From NCBI RefSeq assembly GCF_963576675.1, contig NC_088916.1, positions 5,719,001 through 5,783,000 on the forward strand: DNA of 64,000 nt, in the 5' to 3' direction. Position numbers and translations under genes: made by a program. The notes beneath the pieces were generated by a model, which saw only the letters and a program-made list of their open reading frames with translations, was not told where the DNA came from and made no database searches. The DNA is from Euphorbia lathyris. Lineage: Eukaryota; Streptophyta; Magnoliopsida; Malpighiales; Euphorbiaceae. This document shows positions 1-10,273 of this stretch, in pieces; position 1 is the stretch's first letter; each line of letters begins with the position of its first letter.

Positions 1-799
1 GCTTCAAGATAGGAGGTTTAATTCAGGTTTAGGTGCAATATGGTTTTGATATTAGGCTTAAATAGAATTTTGTTTTTTTTTTACTTTGCGCCTTTCACGA
101 TTTACTTAGTATCTTGGGCCAAATTACACAATAGTCAGTTATTTATAGTGCTTCAAACTATTAAACAAATTTATTTAAATGTTAAATTTGGTGGTTATTT
201 TTAAATTTATATTTTTTTCTATAACTGATTAACTGAAAATTTGATAAAAACAAAAATAAAATTATGATATTCTGATATTTTAAGATTTAAAATCATATAA
301 TGACAAAATACATAAAAACGATTTTCATAATTGTAAATAAAAATTAAAAACTGATTTTATATGTAATTTCCTCAATTCTTAATCTGATTTTTACTTATGT
401 CCTCACCAAATTCGTTCTTAAATTTCTAAATTAATTAATGGTTGATATTTTATAGCTTAAGATTTATTTCCATCTCTCATGTAATTGTTAGGTTAGTAGT
501 TCATGGTTTTAATTAATTATTAATTAGTCTTTAGGTATAGATTAATTTCATTAAGAACCTTTTGATTAATTAGTTTACTTTTCATTAGCTTGGTTTTCAT
601 TACTAAATTAATTATGTAGACTTGCCAATAACTTTTTTTCATTTAAAATATTCCTATTAATTTGATTAAGTTTGTATATTAAATAGTCTCTTTATCATCA
701 TAAATGATTCAAAATAAGATTATGTATATATATGTAATTTAAAATAATTAAAATAAATCAATTCGAGATGTTATCTCGAATCAATAAAAATAATCAAAT
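1..799. other. AT-rich non-coding DNA
   Basis: Strongly AT-rich sequence with many short A/T runs. I see no coding signal, RNA gene or element terminus on either strand. Confidence 0.6.
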
Positions 800-1115
800 T
801 AATTCGAATCGATATGAAAACGTCATTCAAATTTATAACAAAACTAATTCGGATCGATGTGAAAACGTAATTCGAATTCGTAAACCAAATTAATTCGGAT
901 CGATGTGAAAACGTCATTCGAATACATAACTAAATTAATACGGGTTGATGTGAAAACGTCACTCGAATTCATAAACCAAATTAATTCGGATTGATGTGAA
1001 AACGTCATCCGAATTCATAGCTAAATTAATTCGGATTGATGTGAAAACGTCATTCGAATTCATAACCAAATCATTCTAATCGATGTGAAAACATCATTAG
1101 AATTCAATGCTAAAA
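800..1115. repeat. 45-46 bp degenerate tandem repeat, about 7 copies
   Basis: The core GATGTGAAAACGTCATTCGA recurs with its GAT at about 811, 856, 902, 947, 993, 1038 and 1082, a period of 44-46 bp. Copies differ by a few substitutions, mostly transitions, so the array is old. Each unit pairs ATTCGGATCGAT-like and CATTCGAATT-like half-sites. There is no coding content. It may be a minisatellite inside the LTR or untranslated part of a decayed retrotransposon. Confidence 0.85.
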
Positions 1116-1199
1116 TAACCCCAAAACACGCGCGAGTACATACTTTATATCGACAATTCAGAGCAAAACAAATAGCAAACACATAATATCACAATAGTA

Positions 1200-1500
1200 C
1201 CGATACGTCGGGCGGGGTAGGGTGAGATCATATCTCTTCCCTACACGTAACCGGAAAAACGAACTTTGAATCTCTCTGAGGATCGTCCTTATCAAAACTC
1301 AAATCATACAGAGTCAATCCAAACAGATAGGGCGACCAATCACGCCCGCACAAATGTTTCCAAGTGATGATTGGTGGCGACTCGAAACCTAAAACACGAG
1401 AAAGGCGGATCGAGCCGGCCATGCACCCCGACCCGCGTAAAAATCGGAAGCCAGGGTACGACAACGTGTCATACCGAGAGCCTCCAGATCAAGCTGAACA
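1200..1500 (+). other. Possible primer-site region of a decayed Tat/Ogre-type gypsy element
   Basis: This CG-rich block differs sharply in composition from its surroundings. At about 1371-1384 it contains TGGTGGCGACTCGAAA, which resembles the TGGCGACTC primer sites and leader of Tat/Ogre gypsy elements. A GC-rich stretch with ACGCGTAAAAATCGG-like text follows. No matching second LTR or coding region is visible, so this is inference from motif resemblance only. The short ORFs read through it have no recognisable domain. Confidence 0.3.
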
Positions 1501-4500
1501 ATAACATATAACAGATGAGCCTTGTGAACTAATACCGAAAGAGTTCTTAAGCACATAAGCACCAGTCCCGATTCCAAACCTGGAATCACGAGATGATAAT
1601 TTGGCATACGTAAACTGTCATGAACTTCCAATAGCTATTCTCCATTCAGAGAGTGATATATGTCATAGAGCTTTATTAGGGCGTGCAATTTGCCAATATA
1701 TCGGGTTTACCCTTGACACCATATGAACAGAAAAGGCTAATATGCATCTAGAGATACAGACACACCCTCTACTCAAAACCTTAATTCCCTACTTTTTAAT
1801 ACCTTCTTTCCTTCAACTATGCTAACTTTAGCATCAGAGTGGGGTCGTTGGTCCCTGACCCATCAGTTGATCTGTTTTCCATCTTATTTCATACTCATAG
1901 GAGTCCTAATCACATTGAGAAGATCCATCGTAGATTTCCCACATCAAATTGGTGTGGTGAATGTGGATGGAACATTCACATTTATGGCTCATCTAAATAA
2001 CACTTTGAACCCATCATTTTCAAATCCTTCCTGAGAACCTAAAATCCTAGTAGACGATAGAGGCAATCCTCTCAATTCCTTTAGGTCACTCATGATCTCG
2101 ATAAGCATATTGAAGAATGCATGAGATCATTCAAATCCAAAAATAGGAAGTTCATGGACGAAAACACCAAATAACTCATATATAATGTGCGAACCATCTA
2201 GGAGGGAGTAAACATAATCGGGGACTAGCACACCGAGAAGGAAAACATGAAGGAGAAGCCTAAAGAGGTTAAACAAGCTATTCAGCGTTCAAACAACCAT
2301 GCTTTTTTTTTATGAATGTTCCACTGGACACTACATCATTCACAGCTGCCCTCAAAGGAGGGACATGTCATCGGTCTTCCGATGAGTAGGCTCAAAAGAG
2401 GGGGTCCAAGGAGCAAGAACGCATCACGTGTAAGCATTATGGTTATCACTTTATATCACCTTCTTTGCCCTCTACTAAGAGCAGCTGGAAATGCTCCTAT
2501 AGAGAGGAATACTCTACTTCGCCAAAACATTTGCCTAAAATGACTCCAGCTAGGTTTAGATCCCCTCCAAAATGAAGGAAATTCCGAGGAGAATGCTTCG
2601 AATCTAAGCCCCACAACATATGTCAACCTCAAGAATGCTTCGAATCTAACGTGTTCCTTTCGAGGTCAAAAGCTAAAAAACTACAATGAATAAAGAACAC
2701 ATGTTCAACCTCCTTAGCGAAGAGGTAAATAAGAGGCTCAAAATTTGACGCAATGTTGAAACATTTATCACTTTCCTTTTCTTAATTAAGGTCGAGTATT
2801 TTCTTAATTAATGATTTAATATATCAAATCGTTAATGCATTTCAAATTAGATGTCAAATATAATGATATGCCATATATATTTTTATAACTATTCAATTAA
2901 ACCCTAAAAACACTAACTTAAAAAGTTTGATCAATTTTAATATTCAAGTTATTTATCTAATCCAAGCATAATAAGCTCCATAATGCGCCATGGTTCAGCA
3001 CACTACTATTAGTAAGTGAACTAGACCTCAATAGTATATTGAAAACGGTAAGATTGTGTATCATACCACAGAGAACAAGGGTCAGAATTAATATAAAATG
3101 CTATTTTTCAAAGGGTAAAAACAATAGTGATCTTATATTTAAAAGTTGTTGAATTACTCTACGTTTAACATTAAACTTAAACTAAATAACATGAAATTAA
3201 AGTGAATATCACATATTAAAACACATAGGGCACGAGTTGTGCTACAAAAATGAAATAATATGGAACAAGTTGGGTTAACAAGCAGATTCAACTTGGTAAA
3301 ATATCAAGTGTGTATATAGATAAAACAACGTCTTTTTCACATCTCTATGAACAAACGATTATTTTGTAACTTGGAACCTATATCTTTATGTAACTCTAAG
3401 AATAAAAACGACATTTAAACAAGAAATAACTAGATTCACATTCTCACGCTAAATCTAGACTCTACTTAAGTTCAACAAACATCTTTGTTTTATAAAAGAA
3501 CGAGTTCTTCAGAACCCTTCCTTCTACTACCCTTTTCTCAAAGCACAAATGACCGTATAAAAAACTATGGTTACCACAACACAGAAATCAAGCACATATT
3601 CTAAGATACCCAAAAGATAAACCCATGAAGTTAAGAAACCTTATCCAAAACATGATGTACAGTACTCACCTTATTCCTTGTAAGAAAACTACTCACTCTT
3701 TATTTCCATAAATCCAAACAAGCATCCAAGATGAAGAATATTCACCATCCAAGAAAACCAAAGATATTTAAAAAAAGAAAAATGCATTAAAAAGAAGCTC
3801 AAAGCTTCGTTCAAGGTTCTATAGAAAAAATAGGCAAAATGGACAAAGTGAAAAAATGCCTTATAACCTAAGATATCCTTAAAGGTGACAAAGAATTAAA
3901 AGAGTGCTTCATCTACAAAACTTGAAATTCCAACTTTGCGCTTTATCATTCTTCTTGCACTTCTTTATCCAAAATATCCTTCATTCCTAGCTTTTTTCTG
4001 TCCACAATCTGCCACTTAGTTCTTCATGGACCTACGTGAAAGGTAAGAACATAAGAGTCCATAATTTCATTCAAAACTAATACAATTTGCACAATAAAGT
4101 ACAACTTAAGTGGGAATTAGTATGCAATTTTCATTGCTCATTCCCAAATTTATTTTAGGGATGTCAAAATAGACCGTGGTACCATAATATGACTCATATA
4201 ATCTGCAAACGAGTTAGTGCACTTATAGTGGTTAGGATAGTTTAGGGATATCAAAGTAGACCGTGATATGATAATAAAACAATGTTTATTTAATACTTAT
4301 AATAGTTAAAACCTCTCTATTTCTCATCATATTAGTTAACCACGCCGTCTTTGAATATATTTCAAATATTCTTTATGTTCGATGTTCTGATAATAAATTG
4401 TTATATTTTGTTACTCTAAAAAATTCAAACCGGTTTTTTTTATTGAATTCTTAATTACCAGGACATGGTAACGAGACATCAAAGCTAAACTGATCATGAA

Positions 4501-4694
4501 GTTTATTCGTTATGTTCATCGAAATTATACATAGCTACAATTAATTTTGCTAGTTTATATATTTGGCATGCAAAAGGTCATGCCTCTATTACAATTACTA
4601 CACAAATTTTATCCATTTTTTTTTATGTAAATGCATGTTCAGTTAGTAAAATTCATAAACCGTCATTTCAATCTTTCCATTTGTTACTCATAAG
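1501..4694. other. Non-coding DNA, no gene recognised
   Basis: No convincing coding region. Near 2310-2420 a reading frame has cysteine and histidine spacing vaguely like a zinc knuckle, but it is too decayed to call. The rest is AT-rich, with frequent stops in all frames. Confidence 0.5.
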
Positions 4695-5333
4695 CAGGGG
4701 CGAATCTAGGATATCTCCCCCATGGGGGCAAACAATACAACTAAAATAATTTTTATCTAAAAAAACAATAATTATAGAAAACCAGAGATCAAAGCTCAAG
4801 TTCAAGTAAAATAGTAGCAGAAATATAAAATCAAAATTCAAGTAGGAGCAAAAAAATACCAAAGCAGAGAGGGAAAGATCGGAGATGGAGTGCCGGACCA
4901 ACGATCAACGATCCGACTGCGAAGGGATTGACTGCCGATTTTGATTCTTAGTTAGGATTAAGGATTTCAATTTAGGCTTAAGAAGAAAGAGGAATTGAGG
5001 AAGAAGAACTAAAGACATTAAAGAGAGTAAGAGAGGTTGATAGTTTGTTTCAGGATTATTTAGTTTTACATTTAAATATTTATTTATTTTTGTAAACAAA
5101 ACGACGTAGTTCTAATTAAATAAAACGACGTTGTTTTGCTTTAAAACAGAATTTAAAAAAATGAAAAGAAAATATTAAATTTAAAACCATTCTTCATCCT
5201 CAATTATAGAACCAGTAAACCTCCATTGATGAAGGGGGCAAAGCTCTAAAACTTTAAAATTAATACATGGGTTTTTAAAAAAAAAAATACAAATGTTAGT
5301 GGGGGCAACTGCCCCCATACTGGATTCCCCCTA
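4695..5333. mobile_element. Non-autonomous hAT-type DNA transposon (639 bp)
   Basis: The 8-bp direct repeat CTCATAAG flanks the element at 4687-4694 and 5334-5341. The termini are imperfect inverted repeats: the left end reads CAGGGGCGAATCTAGGAT, and the reverse complement of the right end reads TAGGGGGAATCCAGTAT. CCCCCATGGGGGCA-like subterminal sequence occurs near both ends. An 8-bp duplication with CAGGGGCG-type ends is characteristic of plant hAT elements. No transposase is encoded; the two short ORFs inside are not conserved. It ends only about 25 bp before the putative LTR of copia element A. Confidence 0.85.
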
Positions 5334-5358
5334 CTCATAAGTACTATTAGAGTTAATA

Positions 5359-5669
5359 TGTTACGATCTTTCGGTTCCTACCCATATTCCTACAAATGAT
5401 GGATCTATTTTTTTTAATCATTTCAATAAATATACTTGGATTTATTTTCAGAAACCGAAATTACAAAAAAAAATTGAATTTGATTTATATAAGTAACCAT
5501 GGTTTGAGTTTATTAGAGTATATATATACTGTAACTAATATCATATAATTTATATTAAGGGTAGTATAGACATTTCACTCATTTGTATTTCTACTGCTAT
5601 ATAAAGCAGAGTTTTCCCCTTTTCATAAATAAAAGATTCTATTTCATCTCCATTGTTCTTTACATCACA
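5359..5669 (+). repeat. Putative 5' LTR of copia element A
   Basis: The right boundary is supported by ...ATCACA followed by a 3-nt spacer and the TGGTATCAGAGC primer site at 5673. A TATA box (TATATAAAG) lies near 5599. The left boundary at TGTTACGATC (5359) is a guess, because the matching 3' LTR is absent and no target duplication can be checked. Confidence 0.5.
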
Positions 5670-5672
5670 ATA

Positions 5673-5684
5673 TGGTATCAGAGC
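5673..5684 (+). other. Primer-binding site of element A (initiator tRNA-Met)
   Basis: TGGTATCAGAGC is the complement of the plant initiator tRNA-Met 3' end and is the usual copia minus-strand primer site. It lies 3 nt after the LTR end. Confidence 0.85.
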
Positions 5685-5713
5685 TTGATGGTTAAGATCA
5701 TCATGCTTCATCA

Positions 5714-6300
5714 ATGGTAAAAACCAGTTATCTGAGTGCTTTGCAAAGAGGAATTGAAGAACACTTAGAGATTGAAGAATCTACCGAAGAAACTGATTCA
5801 TCGAACGATTCATCTTCAGAATCATCGAGTAATTCAATTAATTCATCGAAAGTGAACATGAGTCGCAACAATGAAAACAAAGATAGTGAAAAGGATGGAT
5901 CGGCATCTTCAAGGCTCGACAGGTATGGATCTGCTCACCATACTGATAATCCAAGCCTGGTGTTAGTTCCAGTTCTTCTCACTGGAGCAAATTACATTTC
6001 ATGGTGTAATATCATGACGAGAGCATTACGAGCCAAGCGGAAGCTCGATTACATACTCAAAGATAATTTTGAGCATGAGAAGGACACCCAAGAGCATGAT
6101 CGATGGGAGGAGATAGATAGCTTGGTCTATTCCTGGATTATTAACAACATTTCGAAGGAATATGCCGAAGGATTTCTATATGCAACAACTGCTCGTGGTT
6201 TATGGATCCAGATCAAACAACGATTCGACGAGAATGACAGAATCATGTTCTTCCACTTGAAGCAAGAAGTTAATTCAACTGTTCAAGCTAATCTCTCTGT
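5714..6300 (+). pseudogene. Element A gag, N-terminal part (cut by element B)
   Basis: The frame opens at an ATG 30 nt after the primer site. After a Ser/Glu/Asn-rich N-terminus of about 75 residues comes a copia gag domain (UBN2/Retrotran_gag type): GANYISWCNIMTRAL at about residues 91-105, then TARGLWIQIKQRF. The reading breaks after QANLSV because element B begins at 6301. It resumes at 34371 as TAYFTKQRKIWDEMS, the standard next part of copia gag. Gag forms the virus-like particle. The zinc knuckle is missing from both halves. Confidence 0.85.
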
Positions 6301-6523
6301 TGTTGGTCCCTTATAACGTAACAAGTTAGTTCCAGGGGGGGGGGATAGGAACAATTTAAAATTTTAGTACGTTAAGGCTGACTTCTTTTTCTTTGAAAAA
6401 GGATTACACAGCGCGCTGAGTAAATTAAGACACTAGCTTAGTCAACTGGTGACTAAGTCAGCTTCTTTCTTTGAGTCAGGAGATAACACTTAATCAGTTT
6501 TGTTTAAGCAAGCAAAATATATA
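6301..6523 (-). repeat. Element B 3' LTR, distal part (interrupted by C)
   Basis: This matches 33024-33304 of the other LTR. It lacks about 60 bp present there around 33213-33270 (between CACTT and TCAGTTTTG). The LTR continues at 23126 after element C. ATATA at 6519-6523 is the left target duplication of C. Confidence 0.9.
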
Positions 6524-8022
6524 TGTTAAGCCCAAAATATACCTAAAATATCATCATTAATTACATCAATATTGCTACGAATTTATGCTATTTATAACTG
6601 TTTAGAATACTTTTACTCTCGAATATGTTTCTTTCGTGCAAGGTACATAAATATTTGGTAAAATCCAAATAGGAGTAAAAAGAGCTCAAAAATAGAAGAA
6701 AAGCCCTACAAAAGGAGTCAAAGATGACGAAAATTAATAACGCCAAGTCGAAGACACGAACAAGAGCCAAAAAACTGAAAAAGCTCTGTGCCACGACCGC
6801 GGCCCCCCCATTCACGGTCGCGACACGCGTCCTTCAGCCTTTTTTCCCTTCGTCCGAAGTACAATTGATGCTCCCCCATTCTCGGTAGAGAATTTAATAA
6901 TTCTCGGTACGAGCAGGAGATTTTAGAAGCCCAGTTACACACTTTCGTTTTCGACGAAACGCGATCGTTCGGGTGGATAAAGACGTCCTTTCGAGCGGAC
7001 ACGATCCTTCACAACAGACACGACACTTCAATCAAGACTCTTCAACATCTATAAATAAAGAGTTGATGGAGAATTGAAGAGAATAATGATATAGTGTGAT
7101 ATATGTGTAGAAGAAAGAGATTAGTGTAGAATTTATGCAGAAATTCCGAATCAAGTGATTCAGAAGTTAGATTTCGATTCTGTTCAAAAGCAATATGATG
7201 TACACACATTGTTTACTAAATAATAACAAATTCAGTAGCGTTTAGACATTGTTCCAGTTTAGTTTACATTTTGGTAGTGGACCGACCCAGTCTCTATTAC
7301 GAAGATTCAGCGAGAAGATTGAGTAGAGGATTCGCCCCTGAGCCTGACAAACTCTAACGAAACCCAAGGAAAGGATTGACAACCCGTTCACTTGCACACC
7401 GTCGAAGAATTCAATGCTCCATGTTCTCTGTAAACTTGTATCAATTTATATTTCATCTAATAAAGTCCGTTCTATTCGATAGATTTTTATGCAGCACTTA
7501 TGGTAACCAATCCACTAAAGTGACTGCTGGTGTTTTCATTAAAACGTAGTTCAATTCAAAATCTTTACAAGGAAACTTTGTTGAACACTTAAGCAAATTA
7601 TTATCTCGGTAGAGTTTTAATTTGATTAAGGGCAATTATCCCGGATAAGGGTTTTATCGCGTTCAAAGCCTATTAATTAGAGGTTCCGTCATTTATTTCA
7701 TCTTTATAATTCGTACAAAGTTTAAAGTTGTTTTCTTTACTTAATGCAAACGAACATACTTGTTTACTTTTCTAAAGTACTAAAACGTTCCTGTTTTGCA
7801 ACTTCATTTTTAATCAGATACTTTCTAACATCTTCATACTATAATCTAATTCTTATTCTAGCAATTTCAAAACCAAAACCGATTAAACGATTCTTCCATA
7901 TTATAAACCTTAAAAGTAAAATAACCGATTGAAAATAAGTTTTGTTAAAAAACGTTCCCTGTGGGATCGATATCTTTTATTACTACAAGCGTATACCGTG
8001 CACTTGCGGAAATCGCTCAACA
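6524..8022 (+). repeat. Element C 5' LTR
   Basis: It starts TGTTAAGCCC and ends GCTCAACA, directly before the primer site. It contains the GACCG/CGGTC palindrome at about 6790-6825 (C/T-decayed arms), the TTCTCGGTA/GAGAATT repeat module at about 6880-6915, and a TATA box (TATAAATA) at 7050-7057. An AATAAA-like signal lies near 7460. The last 829 bp are repeated immediately downstream. Confidence 0.93.
7050..7057 (+). promoter_or_regulatory. TATA box of element C LTR
   Basis: TATAAATA in the middle of the LTR, at the U3/R position typical of plant LTR promoters. The same motif is present in the 3' LTR near 22154. Confidence 0.6.
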
Positions 8023-8028
8023 AGTTTT

Positions 8029-8046
8029 TGGCACCGTTGCCGGGGA
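8029..8046 (+). other. Element C primer-binding site, copy 1 (tRNA-Asp type, mutated)
   Basis: TGGCACCGTTGCCGGGGA follows the LTR end by 6 nt. It differs by one base (A for G at position 5) from the TGGCGCCGTTGCCGGGGA site usual in Athila-type elements. Confidence 0.8.
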
Positions 8047-8906
8047 ACGCCAAAATTTTTGACAAAATTTTATGATGTACACACATTGTTTACTAAATAA
8101 TAACAAATTCAGTAGCGTTTAGATATTGTTCCAGTTTAGTTTACATTTTGGTAGTGGACCGACCCAGTCTCTATTACGAAGATTCAGCGAGAAGATTGAG
8201 TAGAGGATTCGCCCCTGAGCCTGACAAACTCTAACGAAACCCAAGGAAAGGATTGACAACCCGTTCACTTGCACACCGTCGAAGAATTCAATGCTCCATG
8301 TTCTCTGTAAACTTGTATCAATTTATATTTCATCTAATAAAGTCCGTTCTATTCGATAGATTTTTATGCAGCACTTATGGTAACCAATCCACTAAAGTGA
8401 CTGCTGGTGTTTTCATTAAAACGTAGTTCAATTCAAAATCTTTACAAGGAAACTTTGTTGAACACTTAAGCAAATTATTATCTCGGTAGAGTTTTAATTT
8501 GATTAAGGGCAATTATCCCAGATAAGGGTTTTGTCGCGTTCAAAGCCTATTAATTAGAGGTTCCGTCATTTATTTCATCTTTATAATTCGTACAAAGTTT
8601 AAAGTTGTTTTCTTTGCTTAATGCAAACGAACATACTTGTTTACTTTTTTAAAGTACTAAAACGTTCCTGTTTTACAAATTCATTTTTAATCAGATACTT
8701 TCTAACATCTTCATACTCTAATCTAATTCTTATTCTAGCAATTTCAAAACCAAAACCGATTAAACGATTCTTCCATATTATAAACCTTAAAAGTAAATTT
8801 AACCGATTGAAAATAAGTTTTGTTAAAAAATGTTCCCTGTGGGATCGATATCTTTTATTACTACAAGCGTATACCGTGCACTTGCGGAAATCGCTCAACA
8901 AGTTTT

Positions 8907-8924
8907 TGGCGCCGTTGCCGGGGA
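8907..8924 (+). other. Element C primer-binding site, copy 2 (consensus)
   Basis: TGGCGCCGTTGCCGGGGA lies in the duplicated unit, 6 nt after the second LTR end at 8900. This copy has the consensus base, whereas copy 1 does not. Confidence 0.8.
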
Positions 8925-9091
8925 ATGCCAAAGTTTTTGACAAAATTTTAAATTTTTCGTGTTTTATTACGAATCTAAGTTTATTCATACTTATTCAAAC
9001 TTTTATATTTTATTTATTTTCAATTACTAACATATTTATTTTTCAAATTCTGTTTTATAGGTAATTTCTGTTCGTGCGAAATTTCAAGTTC

Positions 9092-10072
9092 ATGCGCAGT
9101 TCTCGAAGTTCAGGCACGTCACCAGATCCTATTGACCCAGAAATTGAAAGAACTCTTAAAAAGAACAAGAAAGAAAAGAAAAAGAAATACAAAACCCCAA
9201 TAAAAACTAAAATTACCGAGCCAGAAGTTATGGCCACACTTATGGATTACGCTAGGCCAGGAGTGGCCGGTGTAACAAACAGTATAGTTAGACCCCAGAT
9301 TAATTCAAATCAATTTGAGATTAAACCTGCGTTGCTTAATATGTTACAAAATAACGTAACATTTTACGGGTTACCTAACGAAAATCCTAATACCCATTTG
9401 ACAAATTTCTTAGAAATTTGTGACACTTTTAAAATACCAAATGTGACTGCAGAAGCAATCAATCTTCGCCTTTTTCCTTTTACTTTGAAGGATCGAGCCA
9501 AAGAATGGTTAACTTCTATGCCAGCCGCATCGATTGAGACTTGGGAGCAATTAGCCCAAGCATTTTTATCAAAATTTTTTCCTTTAGCAAAAACCGCAAG
9601 AGTCATTAAAGAGTTAACATCTTTTTCTCAAAATGATAGTGAAACTCTTTATGAGGCTTGGGAACGTTTTAAAGAACTTCAACGTTTATGCCCACACCAC
9701 CAATTGCCCGCTGAACTTTTAATGCAAACATTTTATAATGGACTAAATCCTACAACTAGAGGTTCATTGGACGCTATGTCTGGAGGGTTATTCATGAAGA
9801 AAACATATGCCCAAGCAAGAGAACTTTTAGAGAAAATGGCAATCAACAGCAGTATGTGGCCCGTGGAACGTGGACACATACCAGTAGCGAAACCATCATC
9901 CTCAACTACATCATTAGTTAAAGGTATAGTAAATCTTGATCCAGTAGCGATGTTGCAAGCCCAATTTTCTGCCTTGTCGCACAAAATTGATAGGTTTATG
10001 GCACCGTGTGATCCTAATGGTCAACCAATCCAAACAGATGTGGATTACGAAGGTATGAGTGAGATTGAATAG
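9092..10072 (+). CDS. gag: Element C gag
   Basis: The first ATG of the frame is at 9092; the frame itself is open from at least 9074. The lysine-rich N-terminus (about residues 20-40) precedes a Retrotrans_gag domain: ITNFLEICDTF-like helix, LRLFPFTLKDRAKEWL, WEQLAQAFLSKFFP, then ETLYEAWERFKELQRLCPHH and a YNGLNP block. This is the capsid protein of Athila/Tat-type gypsy elements. No zinc knuckle is present. The frame stops at TAG 10070-10072 after GMSEIE, but the same frame continues without a shift into Asn-rich sequence and pol. The stop is therefore either a point mutation in a gag-pol fusion or a read-through codon. Confidence 0.88.
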   Translation: MRSSRSSGTSPDPIDPEIERTLKKNKKEKKKKYKTPIKTKITEPEVMATLMDYARPGVAGVTNSIVRPQINSNQFEIKPALLNMLQNNVTFYGLPNENPNTHLTNFLEICDTFKIPNVTAEAINLRLFPFTLKDRAKEWLTSMPAASIETWEQLAQAFLSKFFPLAKTARVIKELTSFSQNDSETLYEAWERFKELQRLCPHHQLPAELLMQTFYNGLNPTTRGSLDAMSGGLFMKKTYAQARELLEKMAINSSMWPVERGHIPVAKPSSSTTSLVKGIVNLDPVAMLQAQFSALSHKIDRFMAPCDPNGQPIQTDVDYEGMSEIE

Positions 10073-10273
10073 GTAAATTTTGTCCAAGGGCAAAACCAAA
10101 CTAATAACCCTTATTCCAATACATATAATCCTGGATGGAGAAATCATCCTAACTTTAACTGGAGAGACAATAATAATGCTAATGCTAATCAAAATCGTAC
10201 TACTAATTATCAAAATCAATCAAGAGATTCGATTAGCACTTTATCTTCTAAAATCGACAAATTCATTGATGCG

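Larger units (their letters stand above)
7194..8947 (+). repeat. 877-bp tandem duplication across LTR 3' part, primer site and leader
   Basis: 7194-8070 and 8071-8947 are near-identical direct copies beginning TATGATGTACACACATTG and ending GACAAAATTTTA. The unit holds the last 829 bp of the LTR, the primer site and 48 bp of leader. The 3' LTR has this LTR segment only once (from about 22287), so the duplication belongs to the 5' side. The copies differ by scattered single bases (for example GGCACCG versus GGCGCCG in the primer site). The two ORFs on opposite strands at about 8621-9064 are LTR sequence, not genes. Confidence 0.93.

Noticed and set aside
2316..2543. Possible gag zinc knuckle near 2316
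   Set aside because: Only partial Cys/His spacing, in a short frame with no flanking gag or pol similarity.
8621..9064. 147-residue ORF, with similar ORFs at 7744 and 22846
   Set aside because: It lies in the C LTR 3' part and its copies, and it is overlapped by an antisense ORF of similar length; there is no protein family signature.
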